Shown one piece after another: positions 1 through 7,305 of a DNA stretch of 15,547 bases. The notes beneath the pieces are model-generated. The model made no database searches. It was not told where the DNA came from and saw only the letters and a list, made by a program, of their open reading frames with translations. The position numbers were made by a program, and so were the translations under genes. This stretch comes from Desulfotignum sp. (GTDB lineage Bacteria; Desulfobacterota; Desulfobacteria; Desulfobacterales; Desulfobacteraceae), in the NCBI GenBank assembly GCA_011390695.1, contig JAABRW010000438.1, forward strand, positions 1-15,547, written 5' to 3'. Every line of letters starts with the position of its first letter. Within the stretch, counting starts at the first letter, position 1.

Positions 1-189
1 CAGACCTCGGGCCGGGCACAGGACACCTCCAGGGGCGGGCCTTGGGACAGTGTGCTGCTCAGAACGATCGAAAATCAAAAAAGCTTATGGCAAATATCCA
101 GACCGGCAGATCCAGGGCAATCGCATGGAGATGCGGCATCACCGCACCGCTCATGACCTCGATTGATGGTCTTTTGAAACTCCAGACCC

Positions 190-379
190 GTGCCGGGCGG
201 TCCCTGTAGGTCTCACCCGTCTGCCATGTTTGACAGGGTGTAGGGCATGCTGCGCTAAACGGCAAAAACTGCGGGCAGGTATGTCCTCAAACAGTTTGCC
301 GTTCTTAACGCTTCACATGCCCAACACCCTGTAACAAACCTGTCAGAATGGGATTCAACCCACAGAAACCGCCCGGCAC
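190..379. repeat. Long imperfect inverted repeat (MITE-like or structured RNA element)
   Basis: The outer ends form a perfect 12-bp inverted pair (GTGCCGGGCGGT at 190-201, ACCGCCCGGCAC at 368-379). Pairing continues inward with small gaps: ACAGGGTGT-GGGCATG at 232-248 against its complement at 316-332, and ACGGCAAA..CTG at 259-271 against CAGTTTGCCGT at 292-302. The apical loop is about 20 nt (272-291). By eye each arm is roughly 80 nt and about three quarters matched. No transposase or open frame of credible length lies inside. It could be a miniature inverted-repeat transposable element, a foldback repeat, or the gene for a structured RNA. I see no clear target-site duplication. Confidence 0.7.
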
Positions 380-428
380 TCGCCGCTGAGGCTGAATGAC
401 AATGCATTATGGAGCTGGCTGAAAATGA

Positions 429-458
429 TTGACATTCCATGAAATGCCTGACAATTAT
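429..458 (+). promoter_or_regulatory. Candidate sigma70-type promoter for the molybdenum-cofactor genes
   Basis: TTGACA at 429-434 is a perfect -35 match. It is followed after 18 nt by AATTAT (453-458), a 4/6 match to the -10 consensus. It points at the gene beginning at 567 and would give a leader of about 100 nt. Two similar words, TGACAATGCATTATGGA (396-412) and TGACAATTATGGA (449-461), flank and overlap it, so a regulator could bind here. The weak -10 keeps the call tentative. Confidence 0.45.
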
Positions 459-492
459 GGACTGTGAAAATAGTTATGTCACTGGCTGCCCG

Positions 493-532
493 CCGGACAG
501 GGCGATTTGCTGGATCCAAGCCCCCCTGCCGG
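493..532 (+). promoter_or_regulatory. Leader hairpin upstream of the molybdopterin-binding protein gene
   Basis: CCGG-A-CAGGG (493-502) can pair with CCCTGCCGG (524-532), giving nine pairs with one bulged A and a loop of about 21 nt. The structure ends about 20 nt before the ribosome site at 552-560. It lacks a T-run, so it is not a classical terminator. I could not match it to the molybdenum-cofactor riboswitch consensus, so it is described only as a leader stem-loop. Confidence 0.35.
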
Positions 533-566
533 ATGTGTCGGCCGGTATGATAAAGGAGGGCCACCC

Positions 567-1607
567 TTGAAATTTTATGAAAAAGACCGTATGCAATCCC
601 TGCCTGTAAGGGATGCTGTGGGGAAAATGCTGCTCCATGACATCACCCGGATCGTTCCGGATGTGTTTAAAGGGCCGGCCTTTAGAAAAGGCCATATCAT
701 TACTGAGGCAGATGTGGACCAGCTGCTGGATCTGGGCAAGCAGCATGTATATGTGGCCTGCCTCAACGGCGAAATCCATGAGAACGATGCTGCGCTGCGC
801 ATTGCCCGGGCTGCTGCAGGAAAAAACATTCTGCTTTCCGATCCCAAAGAGGGCAAGGTGGGCTTTTCCGCAAAAACCTTCGGCCTGCTGAAAATCCATG
901 TGGAAGGTCTGGTACAGCTTAACAGCATACCCGATGTCATCTGTGCCACCATGCACACCAACCAGACCGTGGAGCCGGGGCAGGATCTGGCCGGCACCCG
1001 GGTAATCCCATTGTCCATTGATGAAAACCATGTCCTTGCCGCAGAAAAAGTATGTGAAACTTTTTTCCCCGTCATTGACATCAAACCCTTTGCCCGGGTG
1101 GATGTGGGAGTGGTGGTCACGGGATCGGAAGTGTTTTCCGGCCGGATCAAAGACGGGTTCGGCCCTGTGGTCCGGAAAAAATTTGAAGCCCTGGGCTCCC
1201 GGGTCCTGGATAAAAAAATTGTGTCCGATGACATGGACATGACTGTGGCAGCCATCAGGGATTTTGTGGACAAGGGGGCAAAATGTATCGCTGTCACCGG
1301 GGGCATGTCTGTGGATCCAGATGACCTCACCCCTGCCGCCATCAAAAAAGCCGGCGGTGAGGTGGTGTTTTACGGGGCACCGGTACTGCCCGGCGCCATG
1401 TTTCTGCTGGCCTATATCCAGGATGTGCCGGTGATCGGCCTGCCGGGATGCGTCATGTATTACCGGGCCTCTATTTTCGATCTGGTGGTACCCCGGCTGC
1501 TGGCAGGAGAAACCGTCACCCACAAGGACATTATCCGCATGGGCCACGGCGGGTTCTGCACCTCCTGCAAAACCTGCCGGTATCCGCAATGCAGTTTTGG
1601 AAAATAA
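567..1607 (+). CDS. Molybdopterin-binding domain protein (MoeA/MogA-like) with C-terminal Cys cluster
   Basis: This 346-residue cytoplasmic protein probably takes part in maturing or inserting the molybdenum cofactor (Moco). I chose the TTG start at 567 because a strong AAAGGAGGG (552-560) sits 6 nt upstream. An in-frame ATG at 507 has no ribosome site, and an ATG at 591 has only a weak one. The C-terminal half (about residues 175-315) is a MoCF/MogA-type pterin-binding domain, with a TGGMSVDPDDLTPAAI segment from residue 244 and LPGAMFLLAY then VIGLPGC after it. The first 170 residues are a family-specific region of unclear role. The end carries C331, C334, C337 and C342 followed by FGK, a CxxCxxCx4C pattern that could bind iron-sulfur or zinc. 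XdhC follows after 3 nt, so the pair likely serves a molybdenum hydroxylase encoded elsewhere. It lacks full MoeA architecture, so moeA is not assigned. Confidence 0.85.
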   Translation: MKFYEKDRMQSLPVRDAVGKMLLHDITRIVPDVFKGPAFRKGHIITEADVDQLLDLGKQHVYVACLNGEIHENDAALRIARAAAGKNILLSDPKEGKVGFSAKTFGLLKIHVEGLVQLNSIPDVICATMHTNQTVEPGQDLAGTRVIPLSIDENHVLAAEKVCETFFPVIDIKPFARVDVGVVVTGSEVFSGRIKDGFGPVVRKKFEALGSRVLDKKIVSDDMDMTVAAIRDFVDKGAKCIAVTGGMSVDPDDLTPAAIKKAGGEVVFYGAPVLPGAMFLLAYIQDVPVIGLPGCVMYYRASIFDLVVPRLLAGETVTHKDIIRMGHGGFCTSCKTCRYPQCSFGK

Positions 1608-1610
1608 AAC

Positions 1611-2654
1611 ATGGAACTTTCAAACCGGCATATACTGGACTGCCTGAAAAAAGGCGATCCCTTTGCTCTGGCCGCCATCATCAGCCATAAAGGCTCCACC
1701 CCCAGAACATCAGGCTCCCGCATGATCGTACTGCCGGACCGCACCATTCTGGGCACCATCGGCGGAGGACTTATAGAAGCACAGGTCATGGATACCTGCC
1801 TGGATCTTATTCCCGAAAAAACATGCCGGGTCCGGTCCTTCACCCTGAACCAGGAATTGAAAGACGGTCTGGACATGGTCTGCGGCGGCAACCTCACTGT
1901 TCTCATGGAAACCCTTGTGCCTGAACCGGAACTGATCGCTGTATACCAGGCCCTGGTGGAACAGGAACAGGCCGGTAAAAAAGGGGTCCTGGTTTCGAAA
2001 ATTTCCGGCACAAGCCAGGGGGAATTTACTGTACAAAAAAGCCTGGTGCTGCCTGATGCCACGGTGACAGGGTCTTGCATCATCCCCAAACCCCTGCTGG
2101 ATGAGATCTGTGACAACCGCTTTTCAGGCAGTTTTCCCATCATCCATTCCGCGGGCCTGGAAGAATACATCATTCAGCCCCTGGTTCCGGCTGACACCAT
2201 CTTTATTTTCGGTGCCGGACATGTGGGGTTACAGCTGGCACAGATGGCGCATCTCACAGGCTTTTCCACGGTGGTGATCGATGACCGGGAGGAATTTGCC
2301 AACCCAAAGCGCTTTCCCCATGCCCGGTCAGTCCGGGTGGTAACGGATTTTGCCAGGGCTTTTGAGGGCCTTACCATTGATAACCATTCTTATATCGTCA
2401 TTCTCACCAGGGGCCACCTCCATGACCAGACAGTTCTGGAAGAGGCCTTGCGCACCCATCCCGCCTATATCGGGATGATCGGCTCCCGGACCAAACGGGA
2501 CAAGATCTATGCCAATCTCCGGGAAAAAGGCATTCCCCCGGATGCTTTGGACGCGGTATATTCCCCTGTGGGCCTTTCCATTGGCGCCCAGACCCCGGCG
2601 GAAATCAGTGTCAGCATCCTGGCCCAGATCATCCAGATCAGAGCCGGGGCATAA
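1611..2654 (+). CDS. XdhC/CoxI family molybdenum-cofactor sulfuration and insertion chaperone
   Basis: XdhC proteins bind Moco, help replace its terminal oxo ligand by sulfur, and hand it to xanthine-dehydrogenase-type enzymes in the cytoplasm. This 347-residue protein has both expected parts. The N-terminal XdhC/CoxI domain shows GSTPR (28-32), GTIGGGLIEA (48-57) and DMVCGG (88-93), with C91 in the conserved Cys position. The C-terminal Rossmann domain starts GAGHVG (201-206) and continues with DDREEFAN, RGHLHD, YIGMIGSRTK and the closing SPVGLSIGAQTPAEISVSI. Length and motif order are normal for the long form of the family. The ATG at 1611 follows the previous stop by 3 nt with only a weak ribosome site, suggesting translational coupling. 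No molybdenum hydroxylase gene is in the window, so the client enzyme is unknown. Confidence 0.92.
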   Translation: MELSNRHILDCLKKGDPFALAAIISHKGSTPRTSGSRMIVLPDRTILGTIGGGLIEAQVMDTCLDLIPEKTCRVRSFTLNQELKDGLDMVCGGNLTVLMETLVPEPELIAVYQALVEQEQAGKKGVLVSKISGTSQGEFTVQKSLVLPDATVTGSCIIPKPLLDEICDNRFSGSFPIIHSAGLEEYIIQPLVPADTIFIFGAGHVGLQLAQMAHLTGFSTVVIDDREEFANPKRFPHARSVRVVTDFARAFEGLTIDNHSYIVILTRGHLHDQTVLEEALRTHPAYIGMIGSRTKRDKIYANLREKGIPPDALDAVYSPVGLSIGAQTPAEISVSILAQIIQIRAGA

Positions 2655-2706
2655 CCAATATCCAGGGGCAAGTGTTTTACGTTTCACCGCCGGAATTCTT
2701 TTTTCC

Positions 2707-2735
2707 TTGACAACCCGGGTATCTAAATTTATCAT
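2707..2735 (+). promoter_or_regulatory. Strong sigma70-type promoter of the metal permease gene
   Basis: TTGACA (2707-2712) and TATCAT (2730-2735) are separated by exactly 17 nt. The -35 is a perfect match and the -10 a 5/6 match. The expected transcription start near 2742 lies inside the palindrome at 2731-2756, so bound repressor would block this promoter. Confidence 0.75.
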
Positions 2736-2756
2736 ATGAACAAATGTTCAGATGAT
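2731..2756. promoter_or_regulatory. 12-2-12 palindromic operator of ArsR/SmtB type
   Basis: ATCATATGAACA (2731-2742) and TGTTCAGATGAT (2745-2756) are inverted repeats around a central AA, with one mismatch in twelve. The core TGAACA-AA-TGTTCA matches the hyphenated 12-2-12 operators known for zinc/cadmium/nickel sensors of the ArsR/SmtB family (SmtB, CzrA). It overlaps the -10 element and start point, the classical position for derepression by metal. No ArsR-family gene is in the window, so the regulator must be encoded elsewhere. Confidence 0.7.
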
Positions 2757-2790
2757 AACCCCTTAAACATGTACCAGGCAATTGCTTGTT

Positions 2791-3894
2791 ATGGAAAAAA
2801 TATTAAATATGATGTATGATATTCTGGCTGCATCCTGGGACCTTTACCTGGATGTGGCCATCTTTATGCTGTTCGGCTTTTTCATTGCCGGACTGCTGTA
2901 TGTATTTTTCAAGGCAGACCAGATCAAGCGCCATCTGGGCACGGGAAAAATCAAACCGGTGTTTTTATCCGCCCTTTTCGGTATTCCCCTGCCCTTGTGT
3001 TCCTGCGGGGTGGTGCCTGTTGCTGCCAGCCTGAAAAAACAGGGCGCCAACAGCGGGTCTGCCCTGTCTTTCATGATTTCCACCCCGGAATCCGGTGTAG
3101 ATTCCATCGCGGTTTCCTGGGCCATGCTGGACCCGGTCATGACCGTTATCCGCCCGGTGGCAGCGTTTATCACTGCTGTATCCACAGGGATTGCCCAGAA
3201 TTTTTTCGGCAGTGAAACCCCTGACAAAAAAAAGCCGGATCTGATAAAAGAAACCGGCGGGTGCGGCTGTGCCGGCGACACCTGTGCAGCTGCACAGAAA
3301 AATCCTGAACTGCCGCTTTTGCCGCGGCTGAAAAACGGACTGACCTACGCATTCGGGGAACTTTTGTCCGACATTGCCAGGCCTTTTGTCATCGGCATGC
3401 TCATTGCCGGGGCCATCACCTTCTTTTTTCCGGAAGATCTGACAGCCTGGGCCAATGAACACACATTTTTATCCATGCTGGTCATGCTGGCTGCAGGTAT
3501 CCCCATGTATGTGTGCGCCACATCCTCCACCCCCATTGCAGCGGCCCTCATCCTCCAAGGACTCAACCCCGGCGCAGCCCTGGTGTTTCTGCTGGCAGGT
3601 CCGGCCACCAATGCCGCTACCATCAATATTGTGAAAAACATTTTCAACACCCGGGCTCTGGTGATTTATCTTTTCATGATTGCGGTGTGTTCTCTGGCCA
3701 TGGGATTTTTTGTGGACTGGTTATATGGATTCATGCACCTTACCCCCCAGGCCCTGGTGGGACAGGCTGCAGAAGTCATTCCCGGCTTTCTGCAGCTGGC
3801 CGGTGCCATAATTTTGACCATTCTGCTGGTGATCCACGGTATAAACGGTCTCAGACAGATGATCCAGACCCGGCGGTATTCTCATGTCCAGTGA
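2791..3894 (+). CDS. SO_0444/ArsP-like permease, probable Cu/Zn or thiophilic metal efflux
   Basis: This inner-membrane permease of the DUF318 type (367 residues from the ATG at 2791) probably exports a metal or metalloid. It has about eight hydrophobic segments in two halves. The first half carries the family signature PLPLCSCGVVPVAASL with C70 and C72, followed by STPESGVDS. The second half repeats the pattern as PMYVCATSSTPIAAAL (C242) followed by LAGPATNAATI, which looks like an internal duplication. The hydrophilic linker contains C158, C160 and C165 (a CxCx4C pattern), a likely metal-binding loop. The operator directly upstream supports metal control. The ribosome site is poor: an in-frame TTG at 2782 gives only three more residues, and the exact start is uncertain. 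Related ArsP proteins move organoarsenicals, so the substrate is inferred rather than proven. Confidence 0.85.
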   Translation: MEKILNMMYDILAASWDLYLDVAIFMLFGFFIAGLLYVFFKADQIKRHLGTGKIKPVFLSALFGIPLPLCSCGVVPVAASLKKQGANSGSALSFMISTPESGVDSIAVSWAMLDPVMTVIRPVAAFITAVSTGIAQNFFGSETPDKKKPDLIKETGGCGCAGDTCAAAQKNPELPLLPRLKNGLTYAFGELLSDIARPFVIGMLIAGAITFFFPEDLTAWANEHTFLSMLVMLAAGIPMYVCATSSTPIAAALILQGLNPGAALVFLLAGPATNAATINIVKNIFNTRALVIYLFMIAVCSLAMGFFVDWLYGFMHLTPQALVGQAAEVIPGFLQLAGAIILTILLVIHGINGLRQMIQTRRYSHVQ

Positions 3895-3984
3895 CCCGGC
3901 TCAGACAGAGGCAGTTTCCTGGACACCACCTCAGATTTAAGGACAAAAAGACTTCCCACAAAAATATTGGTTGTAATCCTTGCA

Positions 3985-4014
3985 TTGACGTGGCCGGCCA
4001 AACAGGCATATTAT
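3985..4014 (+). promoter_or_regulatory. Candidate promoter of the AttEFGH-like operon
   Basis: TTGACG (3985-3990) and TATTAT (4009-4014) are 18 nt apart; each matches consensus at five of six bases. The expected start near 4021 falls within the left arm of the terminator stem at 4018-4046, so transcripts begun here would lack a complete terminator hairpin. The stretch 3895-3984 shows no gene or other signal. Confidence 0.55.
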
Positions 4015-4017
4015 ACT

Positions 4018-4051
4018 GGGCAGCACTGCTTACCATGGTGCTGCCCTTTTT
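4018..4051 (+). terminator. Rho-independent terminator after the metal permease gene
   Basis: GGGCAGCAC (4018-4026) and GTGCTGCCC (4038-4046) form a perfect 9-bp GC-rich stem with an 11-nt loop, followed directly by TTTTT (4047-4051). It lies about 120 nt after the permease stop and just downstream of the candidate promoter for the next operon, so it would insulate that operon from read-through. Confidence 0.8.
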
Positions 4052-4092
4052 AATTGGTTTCAAACAGAAAAAAACCTTTTCCGGGAGTTTTT

Positions 4093-4782
4093 TTGGACAT
4101 TCAGATCTCGAATATTGATAAATCCTTTGATGACAGCGGCAGCCGCCGGATTATATTCCGCAGGGCTTCCGCCCGGTTTCAATCGGGCCGAATCTGTGTG
4201 ATTGTGGGCAAAAGCGGGGTGGGGAAAAGCTCGCTGCTGAATCTTATCTCCGGCATCGACCTGCCTGACAAAGGCTTCATTCAGGTTGGAGACCATTGTA
4301 TTTCCTTCATGAACGATACCGCCAGAACCATTTTCAGAAGGCGGCATATCGGGTTCATCTACCAGTTTTTCAACCTGATCCCCGTGCTCACGGTTCTGGA
4401 AAATGTTACCCTGATTGCAGAACTGGACAAAATGCCCCAAAAAACCTGCCGCCGCCAGGCCCAAACCCTTCTGGAACAGGCAGGGCTCTGGGACCGGCGC
4501 CATGATTTTCCCGAAACCCTGTCCGGCGGGGAGCAGCAGCGGGTGGCCATTGTCCGGGCACTGGTGAATGACCCGGATCTGGTGCTGGCTGACGAACCCA
4601 CCGGCAACCTGGACCAGGAAACCGGCGCAAAGATCATGGAGATGATATCCACTCTGGCCCGCAAAAAAAACAAGACCCTGATCATGGTAACCCACAGCCC
4701 GGATGCCGCTGCCTGGGCAGACCAGATCTTTTCCGTAGGCAGCGGCATCCTGACACCCATGGACAGTGACACCCATGGGTAA
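4093..4782 (+). CDS. ABC transporter ATPase, LolD/MacB/AttE type
   Basis: This 229-residue cytoplasmic ATPase would power the FtsX-type permease encoded next. I chose TTG at 4093 because GGGAG (4083-4087) sits 5 nt upstream; the resulting MDIQISNIDKSF start fits the first strand of the fold. It has Walker A GKSGVGKSS (39-47), Q-loop at Y90-Q91, signature LSGGEQQR (143-150), Walker B VLADEPTGNLD with D167-E168, and H-loop H201. These are the hallmarks of the lipoprotein/macrolide subfamily that works in mechanotransmission rather than simple transport. Its stop overlaps the permease start by 8 nt. The third gene encodes an AttH-like protein, so this is the AttE counterpart; E. coli YbbA is another relative. 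Confidence 0.9.
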   Translation: MDIQISNIDKSFDDSGSRRIIFRRASARFQSGRICVIVGKSGVGKSSLLNLISGIDLPDKGFIQVGDHCISFMNDTARTIFRRRHIGFIYQFFNLIPVLTVLENVTLIAELDKMPQKTCRRQAQTLLEQAGLWDRRHDFPETLSGGEQQRVAIVRALVNDPDLVLADEPTGNLDQETGAKIMEMISTLARKKNKTLIMVTHSPDAAAWADQIFSVGSGILTPMDSDTHG

Positions 4783-7303
4783 CCGTCCTTTGATTCGTTT
4801 CTGTCTGCGCCACAGCCGCCGGCACCTGGTGCGGACCCTGCTTTTGGTTTTCGGCATTGCCATGGGGGTGGCCGGGGTGGTGGCCATAGACATTGCAAAA
4901 ACGTCGGTGGGAAAATCCTTTGACCTGTCCACCCGGGCCCTTGTTTCCCGGTCCACCCACCAGATTGTGGGCACCGGCCTGGAAATTCCCCAGCAGGTCT
5001 TTACCGAACTCCGGACAGATCTGGGCATCCACCGGTCTGCCCCGGTGATATCCCGGCATGTCAAAGTGTCTGAACTCGGAGACCGGATCCTCACCCTCAT
5101 GGGAGTGGACCCGTTTTCTGAAACCCATTTCAGGAACCTGCACCTTTTGCCGGGAGAACAGGATCTGTCCGGTATCATGACCGGTTCTGACGGGGTGTTC
5201 ATCTCCCGGAGCCACGCACGAAAACACAACCTGGATATCGGCAGCCCCCTGCACATTTTTCTGGGCAGCCGCAAAACAGCTGTCACCATTGCCGGATTTC
5301 TGGACAGTGAAAACAGTGCTGCCGGCCGGATGCTGGAAGGACTGGTGGTCACCGACATCTCCCTGGCCCAGGAGGTCCTTGAAATGGAAGACCATATCAC
5401 CCGCATCGACCTGATCCTGGACAAGGATGCCGCTGCAGAAAATATCCGGGATCTTCTCGGCGAAGGCCTTTTCCTGGTTGAAACCGACCAGCAGAACACA
5501 GCGGTGCGCGGACTGTCCCAATCCTTTGAAACCAGTCTGACCGCCTTTTCCATGCTGGCCCTGTTCATGGGCATATTTCTCATCTACAACACCGTGTCTT
5601 TTTCCGTAACCCGGCGGCACAGACTCCACGGCATTCTGCGGGCCATCGGTGCCACCCGGTCAAATATCTTTTTCACGGTGATGGCCGAGGTCATGGTGTA
5701 TGCGGTGATCGGATCCATTTTCGGGGTCCTGCTGGGGATACTGCTGGGTAAAGGGGCGGTTCAGGCCGTGATTGCAACCGTATCAGAGATGTATTTCACC
5801 CTGACTGTCAGCCAGACCCATATTTCCGGATTTACCATTGCCAAGGGGATGCTGGCCGGTATCCTTGCCGCTTTTGTATCCGGTTTTTTCCCGGCCCTTT
5901 CCGCTGCCGGGACCCGGCCTGTCAGCCTCATGCACCGCACCGTGTCCGAAAAAAGGTTCAACCGGTTGGTTCCCGGGCTGTTCATCTGCGGCCTGCTCAT
6001 CCTGGCCGCAGCTGTTCTGTTGATGCGCACCGGCACCCCCCATGCCGGTTATGATTTTACCGGGCTGTTCATGATATTTTTCGGTGCAGCCCTGCTGACC
6101 CCGCTGCTCATCCGCATCATGGTGAAGATATTGCTGGCCGGGGGCATGGCATCTTTGGGGATGATGGTCAAAATGGCCCTGAGAAACATCACCAGATCTT
6201 TGCGCCAGACCAGCGTGCTCATGGCCTCCCTCATGGTGGTCACCGCGGTCTTTATCGGCATCGAAGTGATGACCGGCAGTTTCAGGCTCTCCATCATCCA
6301 GTGGGTGGATGACCATATCGGGGGTGATATCCATGTATCATCAACAGACCCGGTCACCCAGTCTCTGGATATGGACCTGGTGGAAAAGATCCGGCAACTT
6401 CCCCGGGTAGCGTCTTTGTCTGCCTACAATATCCACCCGGTATTTTCCCGTGCGTCAGGAAAGGTGCACCTGTTTTCCTACCGATCGGACCAGTCGGTCA
6501 AGCGCTGGTCCTGGACAGCGGCACCAGAAGAGGAACTGGACACGCTGCTGGAAGAGGGATGGATCTTTATATCGGAAATTTTTGCACAGCGCCACCATGT
6601 AATGCCCCGACAGGGAGCTGCGGTTACACTGGAAACCAGAAAAGGCCCGGTTACCTTTCAGGTGGCCGGTATATTCCGGGATTTTTTCATGGGTGGCGGC
6701 CGGGCAGTGGTATCCCCGGAGACCATGGCCCGTTACTGGGGACATGATGACATCACGTCTCTGCAGCTGTTCCTGGCATCCGGCACCCCGGCGGAACCCG
6801 TGATGGATACCATCCGGCAGATGCTTGACCGGGAAGACATGATAGAGATCAGATCCGGCAGTGCTATTAAACAAAGCATCCTGGCAGTGTTTGACAACAC
6901 CTTTATCATCACTTCCGCCCTCCAGGTGCTCACCGCGATTGTGGCCCTCACCGGTATTTTGAATGCGGTAATGGCCCTGCTGCTGGAGCGCACCAGAGAA
7001 ATCGGTATTTTGCGGGCCTGCGGCACATTGACCGGCCAGGTCAGGCAGCTGCTGCTCCATGAATGTTTTTTCTACGGCCTGATCTCCGGGATCATGGCCA
7101 TCCCCCTGGGAACGGCCCTGTCCTGGGTCCTGATTCATATCATCAACCAGCGTTCATTCGGATGGACCTATGACATGGTCCTCACCCCCGGCGTATTTTT
7201 CCAGGCCATTGCACTGTCATCTGCCGCAGCCCTTGCTGCCGGCATATTTCCCGCCCTGGCTGCCGGCAGAACCCACATTCCCACTGCCCTGCACATGGAG
7301 TGA
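4775..7303 (+). CDS. FtsX-like ABC permease with two FtsX cores (AttFG/YbbP type)
   Basis: This inner-membrane permease of about 842 residues pairs with the upstream ATPase. A transmembrane helix near the N-terminus (LLLVFGIAMGVAGVVAI) precedes a large periplasmic domain. Three helices of the first FtsX core follow (FSMLALFMGIFLIYNT, VMVYAVIGSIFGVLLGILLG, GMLAGILAAFVSGFFPAL), then two central hydrophobic segments, another helix, a second periplasmic domain and three C-terminal helices, about ten in all. This is the plan of E. coli YbbP; relative to the separate AttF and AttG genes it looks like one fused chain. ATG at 4775 overlaps the ATPase stop, and a GTG at 4766 would add three residues. 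Type VII exporters of this kind couple ATP use to periplasmic work such as lipid or lipoprotein extraction, so substrate transport across the membrane is not assumed. Confidence 0.88.
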   Translation: MGNRPLIRFCLRHSRRHLVRTLLLVFGIAMGVAGVVAIDIAKTSVGKSFDLSTRALVSRSTHQIVGTGLEIPQQVFTELRTDLGIHRSAPVISRHVKVSELGDRILTLMGVDPFSETHFRNLHLLPGEQDLSGIMTGSDGVFISRSHARKHNLDIGSPLHIFLGSRKTAVTIAGFLDSENSAAGRMLEGLVVTDISLAQEVLEMEDHITRIDLILDKDAAAENIRDLLGEGLFLVETDQQNTAVRGLSQSFETSLTAFSMLALFMGIFLIYNTVSFSVTRRHRLHGILRAIGATRSNIFFTVMAEVMVYAVIGSIFGVLLGILLGKGAVQAVIATVSEMYFTLTVSQTHISGFTIAKGMLAGILAAFVSGFFPALSAAGTRPVSLMHRTVSEKRFNRLVPGLFICGLLILAAAVLLMRTGTPHAGYDFTGLFMIFFGAALLTPLLIRIMVKILLAGGMASLGMMVKMALRNITRSLRQTSVLMASLMVVTAVFIGIEVMTGSFRLSIIQWVDDHIGGDIHVSSTDPVTQSLDMDLVEKIRQLPRVASLSAYNIHPVFSRASGKVHLFSYRSDQSVKRWSWTAAPEEELDTLLEEGWIFISEIFAQRHHVMPRQGAAVTLETRKGPVTFQVAGIFRDFFMGGGRAVVSPETMARYWGHDDITSLQLFLASGTPAEPVMDTIRQMLDREDMIEIRSGSAIKQSILAVFDNTFIITSALQVLTAIVALTGILNAVMALLLERTREIGILRACGTLTGQVRQLLLHECFFYGLISGIMAIPLGTALSWVLIHIINQRSFGWTYDMVLTPGVFFQAIALSSAAALAAGIFPALAAGRTHIPTALHME

Positions 7304-7305
7304 TC

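Noticed and set aside
59..265. 68-codon minus-strand frame as a small gene
   Set aside because: It lies across the left arm of the inverted repeat, has no good ribosome site, and the hydrophobic end gives no recognisable family.
420..566. Molybdenum-cofactor riboswitch in the leader of the Moco gene
   Set aside because: A hairpin is present but I could not fit the conserved multi-stem consensus; a covariance-model search would decide.
474..1589. Long open frame on the minus strand (371 codons) opposite the molybdopterin-binding protein gene
   Set aside because: It mirrors a clear family gene on the plus strand, shows no domain pattern, and has no ribosome site; it is a composition shadow.
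4060..5583. 507-codon minus-strand open frame across the ABC genes
   Set aside because: It covers parts of two recognisable genes in antisense and its translation is rich in Arg/Ser/Pro with no motif, as expected for a shadow frame.
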